DNA from: Paenibacillus lacisoli
GTDB taxonomy: Bacteria > Bacillota > Bacilli > Paenibacillales > Paenibacillaceae
Length of the DNA stretch: 64,000 nucleotides
Reading direction: 5' to 3'
NCBI RefSeq assembly: GCF_030580655.1
Contig: NZ_JAUQTB010000004.1
Span: 124,001 to 188,000, forward strand
Made by a program: the position numbers and the translations under genes. Below, piece after piece: positions 55,501 to 63,506 of the stretch. Numbering within the stretch: position 1 is the stretch's first letter; the number at the start of each line of letters is the position of its first letter. A model generated the notes under the pieces. It was not told the origin of the DNA. It was given only the letters and a program-made list of their open reading frames with translations, and did no database searches.

Positions 55501-56046
55501 CAAATCCACAACCGTGCCGGTATCCGCATTTACAACCAGCGCCAGTGACTTTGTCTCAAAGCTGTAGACATCCCTCGGGGTCGGGAGACCGAAAACATCC
55601 ACATTAGAATTGTTCCAAACCCCTACATTCATGCCGGACTGTCTGTACTCCATGGTGCTGTACAGCTCCCAAAGTTTATCAAAATCAATCAGAAAAGCAT
55701 GAGGCACATTTCCTGAATAGGAAGAATTATAAGAGCCGTAAGAAACTTTCAATATATCGTTGAGATTACCTAAGATAGATTGACTTCTGGAAAAAAAGTA
55801 CCCGGTTGCTGATACACTGTAATCACGCTTCCAGCTTAAATCGACTGCCTTTTGATTTACATAAAGCTTTCCGTCCTGCGAATGCATCACAAAGCTGTAA
55901 TTACTGCTCGATGACCATACCCCATCAGCTGCTGCAGCATAAACCTGTTTTCCCCCAGGCAGGACAAACAGACCCATTACCATTACGATCACCAGTAATC
56001 GGGCTGTCCACCTTATAAATCGTTTATTCGGTTGTCTTTCAATCAC
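52507..56046 (-). CDS. Large secreted protein with about twelve fibronectin type III modules
   Basis: Secreted protein of 1179 residues. GTG 56046 follows AAGGGGAG. A signal peptide spans residues 1-38 (helix LLVIVMVMGLFVLP, cleavage near YAAA). Residues 40-200 are a unique domain of unknown type. From about residue 205 to the end there are twelve FN3 modules of about 80 residues, alternating two types: one opens GLNIST and contains GYDLEIDG, the other opens PVLKAAS and contains KYEVEADG. No catalytic domain, sortase motif or S-layer domain is visible, so surface attachment is unclear. Modules 5-11 are nearly identical in DNA, a 483-bp tandem array. Confidence 0.9.
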   Translation of the reverse strand: MIERQPNKRFIRWTARLLVIVMVMGLFVLPGGKQVYAAAADGVWSSSSNYSFVMHSQDGKLYVNQKAVDLSWKRDYSVSATGYFFSRSQSILGNLNDILKVSYGSYNSSYSGNVPHAFLIDFDKLWELYSTMEYRQSGMNVGVWNNSNVDVFGLPTPRDVYSFETKSLALVVNADTGTVVDLLSDVNPYYTQNGLPKFVKETSSPEPVTDIPGVPNNIIADKTATSIRLQWPHINQAVQYEIEENGVNKGPYYGESYTAGGLQPDTLHTYRVRAVNKFGQSDWSSPVQVRTLLQQPVLNVEPSEGANIVSWAAVDHATSYSIQIDNASPVDLGNVLNYKHEALEANSTHTYQLKAYSGDNESQWSKVVTQKTVPERAGGLKITDTTFNKLSVSWNAVAGATGYDLEVDGVITAVTGTSYNKTGLAANTEHSFRVRSKNSGGAGSWSDPLTAFTSLSTPALQASSTQNSIALVWTAIDGASSYEIEADGAVVGTVTDSAFVQSGLLPGTAHKYRVRAVNDTNTSAWTALLTQSTIPADVTGLNISTVTNAAIGVKWTAVTGATGYDLEIDGTTVAVTGTSYTKSGLAANSEHTFRIRSKNAAGTGSWSSPVSGTTQLNTPVLKAASTDTAVTLTWAEIADAAKYEVEADGVVVGTVTDPTYVHANLVPGTAHKYRIRALTDTNTSAWTALLTQSTIPADVTGLSISTVTNAAIGVKWTAVTGATGYDLEIDGTTVAVTGTSYTKSGLAANSEHTFRIRSKNAAGTGSWSSPVSGTTQLNTPVLKAASTDTAVTLTWAKIADAAKYEVEADGVVVGTVTDPAYVHANLVPGTAHKYRIRALTDTNTSAWTALLTQSTIPADVTGLNISTVTNAAIGVKWTAVTGATGYDLEIDGTAVSLTATSYTKSGLAANSEHTFRIRSKNAAGVGSWSSPVSGTTQLNTPVLKAASTDTAVTLTWAEIADGVKYEVEADGVVVGTVTDPTYVHANLVPGTAHKYRIRALTDTNTSAWAALLTQSTIPADVTGLNISTVTNAAIGVKWNAVTGATGYDLEIDGTAVSLTATSYTKSGLAANSEHTFRIRAKNAAGTGNWGSLISGLTLLNTPVVKGTVTNSSVSLSWDAVPGATAYEIEADGAVVATVNDNIYIHENLLPLTLHKYRVRALTSTNSSLWSAVSSFKTLN
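52808..54490. repeat. 483-bp tandem repeat array, about 3.5 copies
   Basis: Matching points at 53018, 53501, 53984 and 54467 are exactly 483 bases apart (161 codons, two FN3 modules). Units differ at few positions, so copy number may vary by recombination. Confidence 0.93.
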
Positions 56047-56122
56047 GTTCTTCTCCCCTTAGATGAAGTTTAGCTGTATAACACTACCGTTAATTTTTTG
56101 CAGCATTAGAATGTTACAGCTT

Positions 56123-56150
56123 AGTGTATTATTCAATATTTTTTCTGCAA
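56123..56150 (-). promoter_or_regulatory. Candidate promoter of the fibronectin-III gene
   Basis: On the minus strand TTGCAG (56145-56150), 16 bases, TACACT (56123-56128), about 75 bp before the start codon. Confidence 0.45.
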
Positions 56151-56218
56151 TCCCTCTTTTACCCATTTAACATTTTATATTGTGTTAACACATCCGTTAT
56201 CTTCTTCTTACAAAATAA

Positions 56219-56250
56219 AAAATAAGCCGGTGAAACCCGGCTTCTTATTC
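56219..56250 (-). terminator. Terminator of copA
   Basis: AAGCCGGG and CCGGCTT around a short loop; on the minus strand followed by a T-rich tail, just past the copA stop. Confidence 0.85.
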
Positions 56251-56253
56251 TCT

Positions 56254-58704
56254 CTACAACTTCACCCTCTGCAGACGCAGCGCATTCAGTACAACGGATA
56301 CCGAGCTGAAAGCCATCGCAGCTCCCGCCAGCCACGGGGCCAGAAATCCGAGCGCTGCGATCGGTATGCCGATGACATTATAAGCCAGCGCCCAGAACAA
56401 ATTCTGGCGGATATTACGCATCGTACGGCGGCTCATTAGAATCGCGTCCGGAATACTGTTCAGGCTGCCGCGCATCAGGGTGATATCCGCTGCCTCCATA
56501 GCAACATCGGTACCCGTCCCCATGGCCATGCCGATGTCGGCTGTCGCCAGTGCAGGGGCATCGTTGATACCGTCGCCGGCCATGGCCACCTTAACTCCCT
56601 GTGCCTGCAGACGGGAGACTTCCTCCGCTTTGCCTTCCGGCAGCACCTCGGCCAAAACCTTGTCGATGCCTGCCTCCGCGGCCACAGCAAGGGCCGTACG
56701 TTGGTTGTCCCCGGTGATCATGATCACATGGATGCCCATCTGTTTCAGTCTCGTGATGGCTTCCCGTGAGCTTTCCTTGATGGTATCCGCTACGGCGATC
56801 AGACCCGCATAAACACCGTCAACAGCTGTCAGCATAACGGTCTTGCCCTGACCCTCCAGATCCGTCATCCGATCCTCCACAGCGGTATCCAGCACAACCC
56901 CTTCCTGTGCCATCAGCTTCCGGGTTCCGACCACCACACGCTTCCCTTCGAACGCGGCCTTCACGCCATAGCCGGGAATATTCTCAAATTCACTTGTACG
57001 GCCCAGCACGATGCTCCGTTCTACCGCACCTTTCGCGATGGCCTGGGCCAACGGGTGCTCTGAAGATTTCTCGGCTGTACCTGCCAGATACAGCAGTTCC
57101 CCTTCGCTACGGCCAAGCGAAGCTTCCACATCAGTCAGCCGGGGTTTGCCATGTGTCACGGTTCCGGTTTTGTCCAGGACGACGGTCTGAACGGACTGAG
57201 CTGCTTCCAGATGTTCTCCGCCCTTGAACAAAATGCCGTACTCCGCTGCCCGGCCCGATCCAGCCATAATCGAAGTAGGGGTGGCAAGTCCCAGCGCGCA
57301 CGGACAGGCAATGACCAGTACCGCGATCGCCTTCTCCAGTGCGTCTGCGAATTCCCAAGGGGTGACGAACAGATACCATACAGTAAAAGTAACCAGTGCA
57401 ATTCCTACCACAATCGGCACAAAAATCCCTGATATGACATCGGCAATCCGCTGAATCGGAGCTTTGGAGCCCTGGGCTTCTTCGACCACTTTAATAATCT
57501 GCGCCAAAGCCGTATCCGAGCCGACACGTACTGCCCGGATCTGCAGTACACCGTTGGCATTGACCGTAGCCCCTGTGACAGCATCCCCGGGAGCTTTGTC
57601 GACCGGCAGACTTTCACCGGTGAGCATCGATTCATCCACGGAGGATTTGCCCTCCACCACTTCACCGTCTACCGGAATCTTTTCGCCCGGCTTTACCAAC
57701 AAAAGATCCCCCGGCATAACCTGCTCGAGCGGAACCTCAATCTCTGATCCGTCCCTTAAAAGCCTTGCCGTCCGTGCCTGCAATCCCATCAGACTCTTGA
57801 TGGCTTCCGAAGAGCGTCCTTTGGCCAGAGCCTCGAACCATTTGCCGACCAGAATCAGCGTGATCAGAATGGCACTGGTCTCATAATAAAGCTCCGGCCG
57901 GCTGTGCCCGTGCAAGCCGATAGAACGGAACGTCTGGTACAGACTGTAAAAGTAGGCAGCAGAGGTTCCCAGGGCCACCAGCACATCCATATTGGCACTG
58001 CCGCTGCGAAGCGATTTGTATGCACCCACATAGAACTGCCAGCCGATGATAAACTGGACCGGCGTAGCCAGTGCCAGCTGGAACCAGGGATTCATCAACA
58101 GCTCCGGGACATACAGCCAGGAGGTGAAGGAAAAATGTCCTGCCATCGCCCACAGCAGAGGCAGAGACAGAATCGCTGAGATCATCCATTTTAGGCGCTT
58201 GCGCTGAAGCTCCCGCTGCCGAAGATCCGCAACCTCTTCCCTGCCGGCCTGACGATGAGCATCATATCCAAGCTGGCGGATTTTCCCTATCACTTCTTCT
58301 ACTCCGACCGCACCAGCCCTGTATTCAACCTGCGCAGTCTCCAGCGCGAGATTAACATTCGCCGTAATCACACCCGGCATACGCGATAATCCCTTCTCGA
58401 TCCGCACCGCACAGGCGGCGCAGGTCATTCCCGTAATATCGAGATAGGCTGTAGCTTTCAGCGTATCATAACCGAGCGCCTGCACCTTCTCCTCCAGACG
58501 GCTGATATCCGTCATCTCCGGATCGTAAGTGACGGAGGCCTGCTCCAACGCAAGATTAACATGGGCTGTGTTTACCCCTTCCATCCGGCTCAGCCCTTTC
58601 TCGATCCGGGTTGCACAGGCAGCGCACGTCATCCCTGTTATCATCATCGTTGTCTGTGAAGCGGCTTGAGAATCAGGTTCCGCCTTTTCCTTGGCATTGT
58701 CCAT
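56254..58704 (-). CDS. copA: Copper-exporting P1B-type ATPase
   Basis: Copper(I) efflux pump of 816 residues. ATG 58704 follows AGGAGGAAAGG; an open frame extends 28 codons upstream across the CsoR site and is not used. Two cytoplasmic HMA domains (about residues 18-82 and 88-155) each carry GMTCAAC. Eight helices follow, with the translocation motif CPC in [13 protein letters not shown] near residue 467. The phosphorylation motif DKTGT is near residue 510, and GDGIND and HP motifs are intact. It completes the copper unit with CopZ and CsoR and has its own CsoR box. Confidence 0.95.
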   Translation of the reverse strand: MDNAKEKAEPDSQAASQTTMMITGMTCAACATRIEKGLSRMEGVNTAHVNLALEQASVTYDPEMTDISRLEEKVQALGYDTLKATAYLDITGMTCAACAVRIEKGLSRMPGVITANVNLALETAQVEYRAGAVGVEEVIGKIRQLGYDAHRQAGREEVADLRQRELQRKRLKWMISAILSLPLLWAMAGHFSFTSWLYVPELLMNPWFQLALATPVQFIIGWQFYVGAYKSLRSGSANMDVLVALGTSAAYFYSLYQTFRSIGLHGHSRPELYYETSAILITLILVGKWFEALAKGRSSEAIKSLMGLQARTARLLRDGSEIEVPLEQVMPGDLLLVKPGEKIPVDGEVVEGKSSVDESMLTGESLPVDKAPGDAVTGATVNANGVLQIRAVRVGSDTALAQIIKVVEEAQGSKAPIQRIADVISGIFVPIVVGIALVTFTVWYLFVTPWEFADALEKAIAVLVIACPCALGLATPTSIMAGSGRAAEYGILFKGGEHLEAAQSVQTVVLDKTGTVTHGKPRLTDVEASLGRSEGELLYLAGTAEKSSEHPLAQAIAKGAVERSIVLGRTSEFENIPGYGVKAAFEGKRVVVGTRKLMAQEGVVLDTAVEDRMTDLEGQGKTVMLTAVDGVYAGLIAVADTIKESSREAITRLKQMGIHVIMITGDNQRTALAVAAEAGIDKVLAEVLPEGKAEEVSRLQAQGVKVAMAGDGINDAPALATADIGMAMGTGTDVAMEAADITLMRGSLNSIPDAILMSRRTMRNIRQNLFWALAYNVIGIPIAALGFLAPWLAGAAMAFSSVSVVLNALRLQRVKL

Positions 58705-58723
58705 GGTTCCTTTCCTCCTTACA

Positions 58724-58740
58724 ATACCCCCATAGGGTAT
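58724..58740. promoter_or_regulatory. CsoR operator upstream of copA
   Basis: ATACCCCCATAGGGTAT matches the pseudo-palindromic CsoR box (TACCC...GGGTA) 20 bp before the copA start. Confidence 0.85.
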
Positions 58741-58852
58741 ATAGATATCAAAAAAAATATACACTACAATTTGGTCTCTATTCCTCATTCTCCGGCCTTA
58801 CCGATATGAAGAAGACCAGGACTGATACACAGCCCCGGTCCGGCCGATATAC

Positions 58853-59053
58853 TCAGACTACGTCGTATCCTTGCTCTTCAATGGCTTCCTTAATGCTCTC
58901 CAGCTGCAGCTTGGCCTCGTCATATTCAACGGCTACCGTCTTGGACGGCAGATCGACTTTACCCGAAGCGCCAATATTCTTCAAGGCACCTTCTACAGCG
59001 TTCACACAATGGTTACAAGACATGCCTTCTACTTGCAGTGTTACATTTTTCAT
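58853..59053 (-). CDS. copZ: Copper chaperone
   Basis: Cytosolic Cu(I) carrier of 66 residues that delivers copper to CopA and to CsoR. ATG 59053 follows GGGAGG. The single HMA domain has the binding motif GMSCNHC at residues 10-16, and the closing EEQGYDVV is typical. It follows csoR by 59 bp on the same strand and is separated from copA by 148 bp with a second CsoR box. Confidence 0.95.
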   Translation of the reverse strand: MKNVTLQVEGMSCNHCVNAVEGALKNIGASGKVDLPSKTVAVEYDEAKLQLESIKEAIEEQGYDVV

Positions 59054-59112
59054 AAATCATTACCTCCCGGTTGTTCTGAATTTATGTTGCTTTATATGAT
59101 TGCTTCACTAAA

Positions 59113-59451
59113 TTACTTCATCAGTTTCTTCACCGTTACGAGCAGCTCGTCAATTACTTCAGATTCTCCAGCCTGGATCCGCTCTACCACACAGCTCCGC
59201 ATATGACCCTCCAGCAGCAGCTTACCTACACCGTTCAGTGCCGACTGTACAGCTGCAATCTGATTCAGCACATCATCGCAGTAGGTATCCTTCTCGATCA
59301 GGCCCTTAATCCCGCGAATTTGTCCTTCAATTCGGTTCAGCCGAGATGTCAGACTGCTCTTCATTTGTTCACTATGGTGACTGCGCCGCGGCTGAGCCTC
59401 GGAAGTACTATGACACGCTTCCTGGACCGGAGTCTGCCCTTCGTCCTTCAA
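59113..59451 (-). CDS. csoR: Copper-sensing transcriptional repressor
   Basis: Repressor of 112 residues that releases DNA when it binds Cu(I). TTG start behind GGAGGGGG. The conserved Cu ligands are visible: Cys in TYCDDVLNQI, then His and Cys in EGHMRSCVV, the C-H-C pattern of CsoR. The first 30 residues are an extra His/Ser-rich tail (SEAQPRRSHHSEQ), longer than usual. Its own promoter carries a CsoR box, so it is autoregulated. Confidence 0.93.
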   Translation of the reverse strand: MKDEGQTPVQEACHSTSEAQPRRSHHSEQMKSSLTSRLNRIEGQIRGIKGLIEKDTYCDDVLNQIAAVQSALNGVGKLLLEGHMRSCVVERIQAGESEVIDELLVTVKKLMK

Positions 59452-59492
59452 TATGGCGTCCCCCTCCGTTTAAGTTATACCTGCATCTTAAT

Positions 59493-59509
59493 ATACCCCT
59501 TGGGGGTAT
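59493..59509. promoter_or_regulatory. CsoR operator of csoR-copZ
   Basis: ATACCCCTTGGGGGTAT, a nearly perfect palindrome of the CsoR type, 40 bp before the csoR start. Confidence 0.9.
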
Positions 59510-59529
59510 GTCAAGCGATTTGCACCTTC

Positions 59530-60201
59530 TTAATCATAATCACAGTATTTCCATTCATCTTCCGGCATCTCATATTCCTCTTCTGAGAAACGTTCTTCCT
59601 TAAAGGGATCGGCCTCATTATGAAATCCGTGATTCTCCCAGAAGCCCTGCCGGTCTTCCTTCATAAATTCAATTCCCCGGATCCACTTGGCACTCTTCCA
59701 AAAATACAATTGCGGCACCACCAGCCGAATGGGCCAGCCATGCTTGGGTGTCAGCGGTTTGCCGTCATAATGATACGCCAGCAGCACGTCGTCTCCCATA
59801 AGCTCTGTTAACGGCAGGTTGGTCTCATAATCAGGATCCGCATGAATCATGACATAACCAGCATCCTTCTTCGGCGAGACGGCAGCGAGCAGATCACGGA
59901 ACCGGACTCCCTCCCAGACGGTATCAAACTTGGACCAGCGTGTCACACAATGAATATCACTGACACTCTGTACTCGCGGGAGCTGCAGCAGATCAGCATA
60001 GGTAAATGTTTGTTCTTCCTCAACTTCGCCGAATACCCGGAGTGTCCACGTATCCAGTTCATAGCGCGGCACTTCCCCTATATGCAGAATGGGGAAACGA
60101 TCGGTCAAGGATTGTCCCGGCGGCAGTCGGTCTCCCTCTTCGTGTGCAGACGGCCCGATTCGCCGGCTGGCGGCTTTGAGGCGCTTGGCCTTGTCTTCCA
60201 T
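59530..60201 (-). CDS. Molybdopterin-dependent oxidoreductase, sulfite-oxidase fold
   Basis: Soluble oxidoreductase of 223 residues. ATG 60201 follows GGAG. The molybdenum-ligating Cys is in DIHCVTRWS near residue 85, and KHGWPIRLVVPQLYFWKSAKWI near residues 153-175 is the core of the family. No signal peptide or twin-arginine motif is seen, so it is probably cytosolic, like B. subtilis YuiH. The C-terminal tail is very acidic (EERFSEEEYEMPEDEW). Substrate unknown. The gene ends just before the csoR operator. Confidence 0.88.
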   Translation of the reverse strand: MEDKAKRLKAASRRIGPSAHEEGDRLPPGQSLTDRFPILHIGEVPRYELDTWTLRVFGEVEEEQTFTYADLLQLPRVQSVSDIHCVTRWSKFDTVWEGVRFRDLLAAVSPKKDAGYVMIHADPDYETNLPLTELMGDDVLLAYHYDGKPLTPKHGWPIRLVVPQLYFWKSAKWIRGIEFMKEDRQGFWENHGFHNEADPFKEERFSEEEYEMPEDEWKYCDYD

Positions 60202-60602
60202 AATTCCCGCTCCTGTTCTCGCCTCTGTGGTACAGGCTTATTCTTTAAACAGCGTACAGCGGCCATGCGGTCTGAATATACCCAAAACCAGATGTGTGCT
60301 CTACAGGACAGGGTGGTTCTTGCCAGGCGGCCGCTGATCGTTCTCAATAAATTATACCATATAGCGGTATAGGCCTGACCGAATATGTACAGGCACAGAC
60401 TATGCAAAACGCATTACTTTTAAATGAAATGGCAGGATTACTGTTAGCGAATCTGTTCGATTTATGCGGAATTGCTGACCTCAATCGACCTCATTTGATC
60501 TGATCTTCAATTTTTTTAGACATTCGTCAAAAAAACAAGAAGGAATTTCCATTTTTATTCCGAATATCTAATTATAAAATCTACAAGTTATGGAGTGTTC
60601 CC
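60202..60602. other. Intergenic region, no gene recognised
   Basis: About 400 bases between divergent genes. Its right half is AT-rich and should hold the promoter of the DUF5317 gene; I found no convincing -35/-10 pair, riboswitch or small gene. Confidence 0.5.
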
Positions 60603-61190
60603 ATGGTTTATGACGGTATTGTGCTGGGTCTCATCGTCGGTCTTTTCCGCGGAGGCTGGCGGCACGGGCTTCGGCAGTTCAGCAGCCTGAAGCTTCGTGG
60701 AGGCCTGTTGTTCCCGGTCCTGCTGCTGTTCCAGCTGTTTCTGTTCTATTTCCAGGAGAAATCCCAGTTTATCGCCTCAATCAACGGTTACCTTTTCTCA
60801 GCCTGTTACCTGGCAGGGCTGTATCTCCTCTGGCTGAACCGCCACCACAAGGGATTCTGGCTGATTTTCGCCGGTGTCTTCATGAACTTTCTGGTCATGG
60901 CAGTGAATGGAGGACGCATGCCGGTATCTCTCTCTGCCTCAGAGGTGCTAGGGCCCTACTATACAGAGCTCCTTAAGGAAGGCGCTGTGGTATCGAAGCA
61001 TTTCATGATGGACAGCTCGACCCGTCTGTCGTTCCTTGGCGACATCATTCCTATTTCCAGCCCTTACCCGCGTACGCAGGTGATCAGTATCGGGGATGTT
61101 GTCATGAATCTGGGAATTTTCCTCTTTATCCAATCTCTTATGGTTGGCAAGAAAGAGAAACCGCAAAGCGCAGAACCGCATCATGCTTAA
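60603..61190 (+). CDS. DUF5317 family membrane protein
   Basis: Membrane protein of 195 residues with about five helices. ATG 60603 follows ATGGAG. The family pattern is seen in the N-terminal GLIVGLFRGG, FMNFLVMAVNGGRMPVS near residue 95 and FLGDIIPISSPYPRTQVISIGDVVMNLGIF near residue 145. Its function is not known. Its neighbours, a small membrane peptide and a GGDEF/HD-GYP protein, are of the kind often found with this family, which hints at a signalling role. Confidence 0.85.
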   Translation: MVYDGIVLGLIVGLFRGGWRHGLRQFSSLKLRGGLLFPVLLLFQLFLFYFQEKSQFIASINGYLFSACYLAGLYLLWLNRHHKGFWLIFAGVFMNFLVMAVNGGRMPVSLSASEVLGPYYTELLKEGAVVSKHFMMDSSTRLSFLGDIIPISSPYPRTQVISIGDVVMNLGIFLFIQSLMVGKKEKPQSAEPHHA

Positions 61191-61227
61191 TATACAGCAG
61201 ACTCTGGGGAAAGGAGGCGAATGAAGG

Positions 61228-61332
61228 ATGAAAAAACATTTTGAAGGCATCAAGACTTCCCGTCTTGTTATTAATGCAGTCATCGTAGCTTCCGTTGTTG
61301 TTGCTCTTACTTCCGGCTGGCGCTTAATCTAA
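61228..61332 (+). CDS. Small membrane peptide, 34 residues
   Basis: ATG 61228 lies ten bases after AAAGGAGG. The product has a charged start (MKKHFEGIKTSR) and one hydrophobic segment (about residues 13-29) ending in GWRLI. It is 38 bp after the DUF5317 gene and is followed by a strong terminator, so the two form one unit. A shorter frame starting at ATG 61221 stops after seven codons. Confidence 0.72.
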   Translation: MKKHFEGIKTSRLVINAVIVASVVVALTSGWRLI

Positions 61333-61347
61333 AACATAGCATCACTG

Positions 61348-61378
61348 AAACAGGCTGATCTCTCGGCCTGTTTTTTTT
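61348..61378 (+). terminator. Terminator after the small membrane peptide
   Basis: AAACAGGC and GCCTGTTT with eight T residues. Confidence 0.92.
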
Positions 61379-61509
61379 CTGGCTTTAATGGACCGACCTT
61401 GTTATCTTTTTATACAAGGATCCTCACGAATAACTGCATCCCGGCTGGTTCCAGAGACGAAGCCGCGATGCCTGACATCCTAGAACGAAATTAGAGGCAG
61501 GAGAAGAAC

Positions 61510-63384
61510 ATGATGTCCAAATTCCATACCCTTGTGAGACGGTTTGAGCCAGGCAACTTGTATCTCGCGGTTTTGTGTGTTGCCGGACTGGCCGCTTTTA
61601 TCCATACCAATCAATGGTCCTATTTCCGCTACTCCACATCCGATTGGGTACTTGTCTACACGATGCTCGGCGCTGCCCTGATGATGGAGTATTTCACTTT
61701 CCAGCTGCCTCCTGAAGGCAACACCCAGTCGATGGATTCCTCCATCTACCTGGCATGTATATTTATTTATGGAAGTGAATTAAGCCTTTCTGTCCTGCTG
61801 TTATCTTCCATCATCGTTGCCGTGTACAACCGTAAAATTAACGTCTGGCGCCATATGGCTAATTTCTCGGTATACTGCTTAATGATTTTTGTCTCTTCCT
61901 ACGTATACATCTGGGCAGGCGGGATAGCAGGTCCACTGGATAATGAAAACTTGCTGCCCTATTTTCTCGCTCTGACGGCTTATTGTGTAACGAATGCCAT
62001 CGCGATCGGTTTGTATTATTTTATCCGCTTCCGTTATTCGTTGTACGATTCCCTGCGCGGCTTCTTCGCGGAATCCCTGCTGGTGTATTTATGTACGCTG
62101 ATTCTGTCCCTCATTCTGACGGTCCTGATCGTACATAACGGGATACTGGGCCTGCTGCTGTTCCTCGGCATCACGATTCTGCTGTCCCACGCCTTCAAAC
62201 AGCTGTTTGACATGTACCGCAAAATTGAGGAAAAAGCCAATATGGATCGGCGGACAGGCCTCTTTAACCACAGCTATTTCGAGAACATCCTGGAAGTGGA
62301 AATGCACAAAGCCAAAGCTGAAGGCACGCCGCTGACACTCGCTCTGATTGATATTGATGATTTCAAAAAATATAACGATCATTTCGGACACCTCAAGGGC
62401 GATCAGCTGTTAGGCTTTCTCGGGGAACGTTTGAAGCAGGAGAGCGAAGGGTCCGAGGTAACCGTTTCGCGCTATGGCGGCGAGGAATTCACCCTGCTCA
62501 TGCCCGGTATGGAGCTGGAAGAGGCTTACCGGTATATTGACCGCATCCGCAAAAAGCTGAATGATACGTATTTCGACGGTGTCGAAATCTTCCCGCACGG
62601 CTGCCTGTCCTTCTCAGCAGGAGTCGCGCCTTACCAGATCGATCTGTATGACAAGTCCCAGCTGGTAGATCAGGCAGACAAAGCGCTGTATTATGCCAAA
62701 AAGCAGGGTAAAAATGTCGTTCACGCATACGGCAGCCATAACAGCATTGAGCAGGAAATTAACCTGGGCCAGGAGATCCACGATATTGAGCAGCAGCTGA
62801 ACTTGTTTATCTATAAAGACATCGGCACGTTCAAACATTCCAAAAGGGTTTTCAAATATGCGATGGATATGAGCGAGGTCCTTCAGCTGCAGCCTCAGGA
62901 GAAACGGACCTTCGTGCTAGGAGCACTTATCCATGATATCGGCAAGCTGGAGCTTCCCTGGAACGTACTGAACAAAAAAGAGAAACTGACGGACGAAGAA
63001 TGGGAACTCATCAAAAGTCATGTCACCTGGGGCAAAAGAATCGCTTCCACGAACGAAAATTTCAAGGAGCTGATTCCCTATATCGAGCTGCACCATGAAC
63101 GGTATGACGGCAAGGGGTACCCCTATGGCTTTAGAGGCAGCGAAATCCCACGGTTATGCCGGATGCTTACAATTATTGACTCTTTTGATGCGATGACGAC
63201 CGAGCGTCCATACCAGCAGACCAAAAGTGTGGAACAGGCGATCACGGAGCTCAGAGCCTGTGCAGGCACCCAATTTGATCCTGAACTCACGGAGCTCTTT
63301 ATCCGCTATATTCAGGACCTTCACCACATGCATGTTAGCAGTAAGGAGGAAAATGACGAACTTGTAAGTCCGATGTTGGACTAG
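61510..63384 (+). CDS. Membrane GGDEF and HD-GYP c-di-GMP protein
   Basis: Protein of 624 residues with about seven N-terminal helices (residues 15-240) as a membrane sensor. ATG 61510 follows GGAGAAGA. The GGDEF domain (about 245-405) carries YGGEEF at residues 322-327, so diguanylate cyclase activity is likely. No RxxD inhibitory site precedes it (the local sequence is EGSEVTVSR). The HD-GYP domain (about 435-605) shows LIHDIGK with His475 and HHERYDGKGYP, so c-di-GMP hydrolysis is also possible. Having both activities in one protein is common; the net direction cannot be told from sequence. Confidence 0.93.
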   Translation: MMSKFHTLVRRFEPGNLYLAVLCVAGLAAFIHTNQWSYFRYSTSDWVLVYTMLGAALMMEYFTFQLPPEGNTQSMDSSIYLACIFIYGSELSLSVLLLSSIIVAVYNRKINVWRHMANFSVYCLMIFVSSYVYIWAGGIAGPLDNENLLPYFLALTAYCVTNAIAIGLYYFIRFRYSLYDSLRGFFAESLLVYLCTLILSLILTVLIVHNGILGLLLFLGITILLSHAFKQLFDMYRKIEEKANMDRRTGLFNHSYFENILEVEMHKAKAEGTPLTLALIDIDDFKKYNDHFGHLKGDQLLGFLGERLKQESEGSEVTVSRYGGEEFTLLMPGMELEEAYRYIDRIRKKLNDTYFDGVEIFPHGCLSFSAGVAPYQIDLYDKSQLVDQADKALYYAKKQGKNVVHAYGSHNSIEQEINLGQEIHDIEQQLNLFIYKDIGTFKHSKRVFKYAMDMSEVLQLQPQEKRTFVLGALIHDIGKLELPWNVLNKKEKLTDEEWELIKSHVTWGKRIASTNENFKELIPYIELHHERYDGKGYPYGFRGSEIPRLCRMLTIIDSFDAMTTERPYQQTKSVEQAITELRACAGTQFDPELTELFIRYIQDLHHMHVSSKEENDELVSPMLD

Positions 63385-63506
63385 CCGTATCGGCTCTAGG
63401 AGCTCATTTCTGCAGACAAAGGGGTACGCCGCAGGTCATATATGGCTTGCAGTGTGCCCTTTCTGTATAATTAGGTCCAAATGCTTGTTCGAGGTGAAGA
63501 TTTCCC

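Noticed and set aside
63418-63465. Weak hairpin after the GGDEF/HD-GYP gene
   Set aside because: Arms AAAGGG/CCCTTT are present but inner pairing is poor, so I did not call a terminator.
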